Shown here: piece by piece, positions 1 to 3,327 of the stretch
Layout of the letters: each line of letters begins with the position of its first letter
How positions within the stretch are numbered: the first letter of the stretch is position 1
Origin: Bacteroidales bacterium UBA1733
GTDB taxonomy: Bacteria > Bacteroidota > Bacteroidia > Bacteroidales > UBA3663
Assembly (NCBI GenBank): GCA_002315795.1
Contig: DCIF01000026.1
Location: forward strand, 6,466-12,537
Direction of reading: 5' to 3'
Length of the DNA: 6,072 nucleotides
Position numbers and translations under genes: made by a program
The notes under the pieces: generated by a model
Seen by the model: only the letters and a program-made list of their open reading frames with translations
Told to the model about the DNA's origin: nothing
The model's database searches: none

Positions 1-353
1 CCCTTGCTCGAGAGCGAAACAGAGAAGTCACCCAGGTCGCCCAGACGGATCTTCTTGCCCTCGAGGAGCTGCTCGCGCATACAATCCACCGCCATGTAGA
101 GGATAGCCGAGATGTCGGCACGCGAATAGACGCAGCCATGGGTAGCGATGTGGCGTGCGAACTTCTCGATGGTCATCACATCGGCATACTGCGCGGTGGC
201 GAAGGCGTTCTGCTTCTCGGTAGCCACCAGAGCCACGTCGGCTGCGTTGGGAGTCTCACCAGCTGCCTGGGCAGCCTTGATACGGCCCTTAGCCGCGTTG
301 ATCTCAAAGAGGTTTGAGTTCACCGGACGCATCACAATACTGTAATTGATCAT
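1..353 (-). CDS. HU family DNA-binding protein (HU-HIG type), 3' end outside window
   Basis: The leftward frame opens at ATG 353-351 and runs off the window edge after 117 codons without a stop. The protein begins MINYSIVMRPVNSN. It has an Ala-rich segment at about residues 19-53 and then an HU-type helical core (about 60-100, including TIEKFARHIA and SRADISAILY). It continues into KKIRLGDLGDFSVSLSS, which matches the start of the HU beta-arm: a Gly-rich turn followed by F-x-V. This is the long, divergent HU variant common in Bacteroidales, not the classic 90-residue form. HU proteins bind and bend double-stranded DNA as dimers. It is the only gene of the left half on this strand, is divergent from the 954-1676 operon, and has its own promoter at 521-552 with a leader of about 160 nt. 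No Shine-Dalgarno precedes the ATG, as is usual in this phylum. The DNA-binding arm lies outside the window, so its integrity cannot be judged. Confidence 0.85.
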   Translation of the reverse strand, partial: MINYSIVMRPVNSNLFEINAAKGRIKAAQAAGETPNAADVALVATEKQNAFATAQYADVMTIEKFARHIATHGCVYSRADISAILYMAVDCMREQLLEGKKIRLGDLGDFSVSLSSK

Positions 354-515
354 AGTTTTTGTTGGTTGTTCTGGCATAGCATGAGAGATTTTGGCTATGC
401 CTGTCTAAGCACGGGGCCCTGCCCCGGGAGTGTGTGTTTCTGATGCTGATGCTGCACATCATTGACGACAGGCCTCATTCATCAATTTTGCCTCGCTTCG
501 GTCATCACTTAAACA
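354..515 (-). promoter_or_regulatory. Long structured 5' leader of the HU-like gene
   Basis: Between the predicted transcription start (about 515) and the HU start codon lie about 160 nt without a convincing ORF. Two hairpins are visible. One has an 8-bp stem, GGCATAGC (373-380) with GCTATGCC (394-401), and a 13-nt loop. The other is GC-rich, GGGGC (413-417) with GCCCC (421-425), and a 3-nt loop. The first sits about 20 nt upstream of the ATG. A long, folded leader is unusual where most leaders are short, so post-transcriptional control of HU is possible. No known riboswitch class is recognised. Confidence 0.4.
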
Positions 516-520
516 CGGTG

Positions 521-552
521 CAAAGATACGCATTATTTCTGATATATCCAAA
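521..552 (-). promoter_or_regulatory. Bacteroidetes-type promoter for the HU-like gene
   Basis: Read on the minus strand there is TTTG (552-549), a 20-bp spacer, and TATCTTTG (528-521). This is an exact match to the -33 TTTG and -7 TAnnTTTG consensus of the Bacteroidetes primary sigma factor. Transcription should start near 515 and run left into the HU-like gene. The spacer shares 13 of 20 bases with that of the opposing promoter at 891-922. Confidence 0.75.
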
Positions 553-597
553 TTTTTCTGCAACTTTTTTCTAAAAATTTTATATTTCATAGAACAA

Positions 598-650
598 AGA
601 ACAAGAATTATAAGAATTTCAAGAATTATGGGGTGGGTCAAGAATTAAAC
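598..650. repeat. Degenerate CAAGAATT direct repeats, AT-rich
   Basis: CAAGAATTAT, TAAGAATTTC, CAAGAATTAT and CAAGAATTAAA follow one another over about 50 bp just upstream of the HU promoter and left of the TGTGAC arrays. The last copy, TCAAGAATTAAA (638-649), recurs exactly at 5968-5979 at the start of the antitoxin-like gene. In sequence this is a low-complexity repeat. Any role as an insertion footprint or replication element is speculation. Confidence 0.4.
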
Positions 651-663
651 AGGGAAAAAACGA

Positions 664-845
664 TGTGACCGATGTGACATTTGTGACATGTGACATCGCC
701 TATTCTACGTTTTTTGGGGGTAAGGAGGGGGAAAATAATCATTTAATAATATATATATTATTAAAACCTTTTACTAAGATAAAATCACCCCGTCGCAAAA
801 CCGAAAAGACCCATGTCACATGTCACAAATGTCACATCGGTCACA
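664..845. repeat. Inverted pair of TGTGAC arrays flanking an AT-rich palindrome (candidate origin or binding locus)
   Basis: Four TGTGAC hexamers start at 664, 673, 682 and 689 (steps of 9, 9 and 7). Four reverse-complement GTCACA copies start at 815, 822, 831 and 840 (steps of 7, 9 and 9). The whole arms, 664-696 and 813-845, are 33-bp perfect inverted repeats separated by 116 bp. The central region is AT-rich with G-runs (716-731) and contains a perfect 24-bp palindrome at 742-765, almost on the same axis as the arms. The locus lies between two divergent promoters, so it should not be transcribed through. A DNA-level role (iterons, origin, regulator binding) is therefore likelier than a terminator. 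A third array copy sits at 5604-5636. Confidence 0.85.
742..765. repeat. Perfect 24-bp AT palindrome at the centre of the inverted arrays
   Basis: The stretch consists only of A and T, and reads TTTAATAATATA followed by its exact reverse complement. Its centre (753.5) is within 1 bp of the centre of the flanking 33-bp arms (754.5). Such a stretch melts or extrudes easily, as expected of a DNA-unwinding element, but melting was not measured here. Confidence 0.7.
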
Positions 846-890
846 CAGGCCACAAATTTTCAAACAATGGCGATTTTTTGCATCAAAAGA

Positions 891-922
891 TTTGGAAAGA
901 TCGGCAGAAATGAGTATCTTTG
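891..922 (+). promoter_or_regulatory. Bacteroidetes-type promoter for the 954-2094 operon
   Basis: TTTG (891-894), a 20-bp spacer and TATCTTTG (915-922) form an exact -33/-7 pair. The transcription start is expected near 929, giving a leader of about 25 nt before the ATG at 954. The -33, -7 and much of the spacer match the HU promoter on the other strand, suggesting that both transcripts respond to the same regulator. Confidence 0.75.
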
Positions 923-953
923 CGGCCGCTAAATTTTAAAACCGTATCGACCT

Positions 954-1676
954 ATGCACGTACGCTCTCATATCAAAAGCCTTCAGGACCTGGAGAACAG
1001 GTTCAGCCCCCGCTTCTGTCGGAGGCTGAAGCGTCTGATGCGTGCCTATAAGGACCATAAGTTCTTTGTAGAGATGCCGGGGCTGCTGCGCGCTCTCAAC
1101 CTGGCATGTGCGTTTGTGCTGACGGCCGAGAAGGATATGGCCACGACGAGCAACTTCTACCAGATGCTGCACGGCGAGGCGCAGGAGACCATAGAGATAG
1201 ACGGCAGCCGACTGCTATATAATGATGAGACGCTGAGCTCGGAGGAGAATTTCTTCTGGGATACTACCTGCCTGCTGCTCGAGGAATCTACGCCCGAAAG
1301 GGAGTTCCCGCAGTATGCCTTTGACATCGCGGGCCGCTATGTGCTGCTGGCCTATAACCGTGAAGTGATAGACGATGTGCCTGTTTCTGCCTCTGCGCCC
1401 CAGCAGTTCGCGGCGGCCGACCTGCTGCTTGAGAACCAGCGGCTGCGCGAAGAGAGACAGGCATTGCGCGAAGAGAGACAGGCATTGCTTGCCGAGAATA
1501 AGACCCTGCGCGATGAGATCGGCTGGCTGCGTGAGTCGCAGAGAATGATTATGTCGCAGCTGATCGGTGGCATGAAGCAGTCTATCGGCAATCACACGAC
1601 CAACATCAGCGGCCCTACTACCAACAACGGCGGGACCATGACGGGCGACGTGACCGAACCGCGTAACATTTTTTAA
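954..1676 (+). CDS. Hypothetical coiled-coil protein with C-terminal Asn/Gly-rich motif
   Basis: This is a 240-residue protein of no family I recognise. Residues 1-60 are basic and helical (RFCRRLKRLMRAY at about 19-32). Residues 60-150 form a mixed region, probably a globular domain. Residues 156-203 are a heptad-rich coiled coil (LLLENQRLREERQALREERQ and on) containing an exact duplication of LREERQA. The tail, 211-240, is polar and rich in Asn, Gly and Thr, including PTTNNGGTMTGD. There is no signal peptide or membrane segment, so it is probably cytoplasmic and oligomeric. The start is chosen because it lies about 25 nt after the promoter at 891-922. The gene is first in an operon, 22 nt upstream of a gene whose N-terminus carries a matching Asn/Gly motif. 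This suggests the two products interact or co-assemble. The architecture (domain, coiled coil, short motif) resembles partner-recruiting proteins, but the function is unknown. Confidence 0.8.
   Translation: MHVRSHIKSLQDLENRFSPRFCRRLKRLMRAYKDHKFFVEMPGLLRALNLACAFVLTAEKDMATTSNFYQMLHGEAQETIEIDGSRLLYNDETLSSEENFFWDTTCLLLEESTPEREFPQYAFDIAGRYVLLAYNREVIDDVPVSASAPQQFAAADLLLENQRLREERQALREERQALLAENKTLRDEIGWLRESQRMIMSQLIGGMKQSIGNHTTNISGPTTNNGGTMTGDVTEPRNIF
1444..1488 (+). repeat. 21-bp perfect tandem duplication inside the coiled coil
   Basis: The 21-bp unit starting TGCGCGAAGAGAGACAGGCA occurs twice in a row with no mismatch, and the repeat continues 3 bases into a third unit. It encodes LREERQA twice. 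The length is in frame and equals one heptad, so it lengthens the coiled coil by exactly one turn-pair. Perfect identity points to a recent duplication or active slippage. Confidence 0.9.
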
Positions 1677-1698
1677 CCTATAATCACTGATATACAAC

Positions 1699-2094
1699 AT
1701 GAAAGAAGGAGTAAACATCAACTTCAACGGTACGATCATCAACAACGGTGGCACGATCAATGGCGACATCAACCATCCGACCTACCACTTCGGTCAGCCC
1801 TCAGCCGCCGACCGCCGCAAGAATGCCCTGCAGCTGGTAGAGACGCGCATCAGTGAGGAGGCCAGGCAGGAGAAGCCCGACCTGCGCAAGCTCTTCATGC
1901 CCCTGGTGGCTGCCATCCGCGTGAATCTGGTGAGCAACACGATGAGCGTCGATGAGTTTAACACGAAGTATGGCACCAGCATCAGTCGCACCACCTTTGC
2001 CGACTATTTCCCGAAGGCTATAGATCGGAGCCGCATTGCCGAAACGGAGTCGGCAGCCACCGAAGAAGAGCTCTGCACCATCCTCGGAAAGTGA
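1699..2094 (+). CDS. Hypothetical small protein with N-terminal Asn/Gly-rich motif
   Basis: This is a 131-residue protein of no recognised family. Residues 6-27 (NINFNGTIINNGGTINGDIN and on) are Asn/Gly/Ile-rich and look like short beta-strands or an amyloid-like motif. Residues 8-27 align without gaps to residues 217-236 of the upstream protein, with 10 of 20 identical. The rest, about 36-131, is soluble and mostly helical, with a basic start (ADRRKNALQLVETR), a central RKLFMPLVAAIRVNLV, and TKYGTSISRTTFADYFPKA at about 89-107, whose short helices could be helix-turn-helix-like. It is second in the operon, 22 nt after the coiled-coil gene, and is followed by an intrinsic terminator at 2157-2199. 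The start fits because the Asn/Gly motif begins immediately after it. A partner or adaptor of the upstream product is the best guess. A transcription regulator is possible but not shown. Confidence 0.75.
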   Translation: MKEGVNINFNGTIINNGGTINGDINHPTYHFGQPSAADRRKNALQLVETRISEEARQEKPDLRKLFMPLVAAIRVNLVSNTMSVDEFNTKYGTSISRTTFADYFPKAIDRSRIAETESAATEEELCTILGK

Positions 2095-2121
2095 CTTCTG
2101 CTATCTCCGACTGACAGCCGG

Positions 2122-2156
2122 TTGGAGAAAATTGGAATTTTTTGGAAGATTTTGGA
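2122..2156 (+). repeat. Four TTGGA elements phased at exactly 10 bp
   Basis: TTGGA starts at 2122, 2132, 2142 and 2152, each separated by AT-rich filler. The 10-bp step places all copies on one face of the helix. They lie after the operon stop codon and about 50-80 bp upstream of the -7 box of the next transcription unit. They may be intrinsically bent DNA or an operator, and the last copy abuts the terminator stem. Confidence 0.6.
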
Positions 2157-2199
2157 AATCCTCGGAACTGCCTCTGGCGGTTTCGGGGATTCGTTTTTT
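2157..2199 (+). terminator. Strong intrinsic terminator after the two-gene operon
   Basis: A 16-bp stem (2157-2172 with 2176-2191, including G-T wobbles) closes on a 3-nt TCT loop. It is followed by CG and six T (2194-2199). It lies 62 bp past the stop codon of the 1699-2094 gene. This is a textbook stem-plus-U-tract, so the downstream genes need their own promoter. Confidence 0.85.
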
Positions 2200-2212
2200 C
2201 TGCCGATATTTG
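2181..2212 (+). promoter_or_regulatory. Probable promoter for the small ORF, M15 peptidase and primase unit
   Basis: GATATTTG (2205-2212) fits the -7 TAnnTTTG consensus with one mismatch. TTTC (2181-2184), 20 bp upstream, could be a weak -33. The -33 overlaps the terminator stem. The expected start is near 2219, and the first ATGs follow at 2245-2255. It is weaker than the other two promoters, but the terminator just upstream makes a promoter here necessary. Confidence 0.5.
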
Positions 2213-2254
2213 CATCGTCAATCACACAACAGACGAGAAAGGAGATGTATATGA

Positions 2255-2356
2255 ATGAGAGCAATCTTAACGAAATGGCTGCGGGTAGTGCTGACGGTGC
2301 TCAGGGAAGTGGCGTTCTGGTACGATGCAAAGAAAGGGAGTAAAAGAGCCCTTTAA
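2255..2356 (+). CDS. Small hydrophobic/basic 33-residue protein upstream of the M15 peptidase
   Basis: ATG at 2255 opens a 33-codon frame ending at TAA 2354-2356. The product begins MRAILTKWLRVVLTVLREVA and ends in a basic tail (KKGSKRAL). It has an amphipathic or membrane-like segment at residues 4-23. Codons are CTG/GTG-rich like the neighbouring genes, unlike the alternative frame that starts 4 nt earlier (ATG 2251, MNESNLNEM). An AAGGAG stretch at 2239-2244 lies 10 nt upstream of ATG 2255 and 6 nt upstream of ATG 2251, so it does not decide the frame. In Bacteroidales, tiny membrane-like ORFs (the 'smalltalk' proteins) often precede peptidoglycan hydrolase genes in VirE/HU clusters. This ORF holds that position but does not clearly match the family. 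A holin-like or hydrolase-partner role is only inferred from position. Confidence 0.45.
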   Translation: MRAILTKWLRVVLTVLREVAFWYDAKKGSKRAL

Positions 2357-2386
2357 TAACCTTTAAGTTGAATTAATATTTTTTTT

Positions 2387-2878
2387 ATGGAAACATTACG
2401 ACTGACCGAACACTTCCGCTTGGGAGAGTTCATGAAGAGTGAGACGGCTGAGCGCCTGGGCATTGACAACCGCGTGCCTTCGCAGTTCGTGCCGCGTCTG
2501 GAGAACCTGTGCAGGCAGGTGCTCGAACCGCTGCGCCAGTGGGCGGGTGAGCCTGTGGAGATAGCCAGCGGATACCGTTGCCCAGAGCTGAACCGCCGCG
2601 TGGGTGGCGTGCCGAGCAGCCAGCATACGTTGGGCATGGCGGCCGACATACGCCTGCCGCTGACCGATGCCACCTGGGCCGACGGGAAGCGCCACACTGA
2701 TATGAAGAAGGCGCGTGAGTGGATGGAGTTTATCATCGGCAACACCGACTTCGACCAGCTGATCATGGAGACTGCCAACCGCAAGGATTTCTGGCTGCAT
2801 GTGAGCTGCCAGCCTGACATAAAGAAGAACAGGCATAAGGTGGTGAGGTTTATGCTCAGACCCACCCCGGCCCTCTAA
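2387..2878 (+). CDS. D-Ala-D-Ala carboxypeptidase-family metallopeptidase (peptidase M15_3)
   Basis: The 163-residue product matches the compact M15 zinc peptidase fold. It has the N-terminal LTEHFRLGEFMKSETAERLG (about 6-25), SGYRCPELN (61-69), and SSQHTLGMAADIR (77-89), which supplies zinc ligands H80 and D87. FDQLIME (122-128) holds the likely catalytic E128, and WLHVS (136-140) has the third ligand H138. All key residues are present, so it should be active. Family members cleave D-Ala-containing peptide bonds in peptidoglycan, and many phage endolysins are of this type. No signal peptide is seen, so export would need a holin or lysis, as for phage endolysins. The ATG at 2387 follows a T-tract and lies 30 nt after the small ORF. 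Position beside HU and VirE-like genes matches the hydrolase slot of Bacteroidales VirE clusters, often filled by an amidase. Confidence 0.88.
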   Translation: METLRLTEHFRLGEFMKSETAERLGIDNRVPSQFVPRLENLCRQVLEPLRQWAGEPVEIASGYRCPELNRRVGGVPSSQHTLGMAADIRLPLTDATWADGKRHTDMKKAREWMEFIIGNTDFDQLIMETANRKDFWLHVSCQPDIKKNRHKVVRFMLRPTPAL

Positions 2879-2902
2879 AAAAACTACCCTCTGTGTGAGG
2901 AG

Positions 2903-2943
2903 TTATCCCCTGAAGAAATGGCTTGCGTGCCAAGGGGGGATAA
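2903..2943 (+). other. Nested intergenic hairpin between the peptidase and the 114-residue protein
   Basis: TTATCCCC (2903-2910) pairs with GGGGATAA (2936-2943). Inside, TGGC (2919-2922) pairs with GCCA (2929-2932) around a 6-nt loop. No T-run follows directly, so it is not a canonical terminator. It sits 25 nt after the peptidase stop and 25 nt before the next start codon. It may set relative expression of the two halves of the operon by RNA processing or attenuation. Confidence 0.55.
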
Positions 2944-2968
2944 AGTCTTTCTAATTCTCGTTTTGATT

Positions 2969-3313
2969 ATGAATAGAAAGAACAACAAGCTGTATGGAAC
3001 AGCATCTTATGACGGTGAGCATTTCCTTTTCTCACCAGACGATCCGAATATCAATGCCGTGATGCCTTTCTGCATCGGCGGTAAGGGAAGGCAGAACAGT
3101 GACGGAACCTTCGAGTTCGAATCGCAGGGCGGACATAAGTCGCGCGCCTCGGAGATCATGAAACTGCCTCATGGACGCGTGAGTGAGACGCTCGACGGAT
3201 TCATCTCGCTGACCGTCAAGGTGCGGACCGACAGCAAGGACTGCCACAGCGGCACCTTCGTGGTGGAGGCTGCGATGGGCGTAGCTGCTATCAGACAATA
3301 TCTGGGTAAGTAA
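2969..3313 (+). CDS. Hypothetical protein preceding the primase/helicase-like gene
   Basis: This is a 114-residue protein I do not recognise. The chosen start, ATG 2969 (MNRKNNKLYGTASYDG), follows an AT-rich leader. An upstream in-frame ATG at 2918 would place the hairpin 2903-2943 inside the coding region, and it adds a poor sequence (MACVPRGDKVF). The protein appears beta-rich with alternating hydrophobics (HFLFS, FEFESQGG, ISLTVKVRT, GTFVVEAA). Its Gly-rich loops include FCIGGKGRQNSDG at 34-46. It ends in a short helix (AAIRQYLGK). There are no membrane segments. Its stop lies 14 nt before the primase-like start, so the two are surely co-transcribed, and an accessory role to that protein is plausible. 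A small nucleic-acid-binding fold is one possibility but no motif proves it. Confidence 0.75.
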   Translation: MNRKNNKLYGTASYDGEHFLFSPDDPNINAVMPFCIGGKGRQNSDGTFEFESQGGHKSRASEIMKLPHGRVSETLDGFISLTVKVRTDSKDCHSGTFVVEAAMGVAAIRQYLGK

Positions 3314-3327
3314 ATAACTGACTGACT

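Noticed and set aside
148..345. Plus-strand 65-codon frame opposite the HU-like gene.
   Set aside because: It is antisense to a recognisable HU family gene with no promoter of its own.
459..641. A 60-codon minus-strand frame upstream of HU.
   Set aside because: It spans the HU promoter and AT-rich repeats, and its sequence looks like translated low-complexity DNA. It is better read as non-coding leader and promoter.
716..731. G-run cluster as a G-quadruplex.
   Set aside because: Only two long G-runs and one GG are present, not four runs of three or more, so a stable intramolecular quadruplex is not supported.
664..845. Possible CRISPR array.
   Set aside because: Units are only 6 bp with 1-3 bp between them, arranged as an inverted pair. 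There are no spacers of 25-40 bp and no cas genes.
665..913. An 82-codon plus-strand frame with Cys/His pairs resembling a zinc-binding motif (HVTCHKCHIGHTGH).
   Set aside because: The Cys and His codons come from reading through the TGTGAC/GTCACA arrays. The frame spans a palindrome and a promoter and has no coding-like codon use.
1215..1772. Minus-strand frame of 185 codons overlapping the two-gene operon.
   Set aside because: It spans two genes with a promoter, start and coiled-coil pattern on the plus strand. Its repeats simply mirror the 21-bp duplication.
2122..2343. A 73-codon frame starting in the terminator region and including the 2251 start.
   Set aside because: Its first part covers the terminator and promoter and has poor codon use. 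The 2255 frame fits neighbouring codon use better, though the choice is not certain.
2918..2968. Upstream start (ATG 2918) for the 114-residue protein.
   Set aside because: It would translate through the hairpin 2903-2943 and add 17 residues that do not look native. ATG 2969 is the better start.
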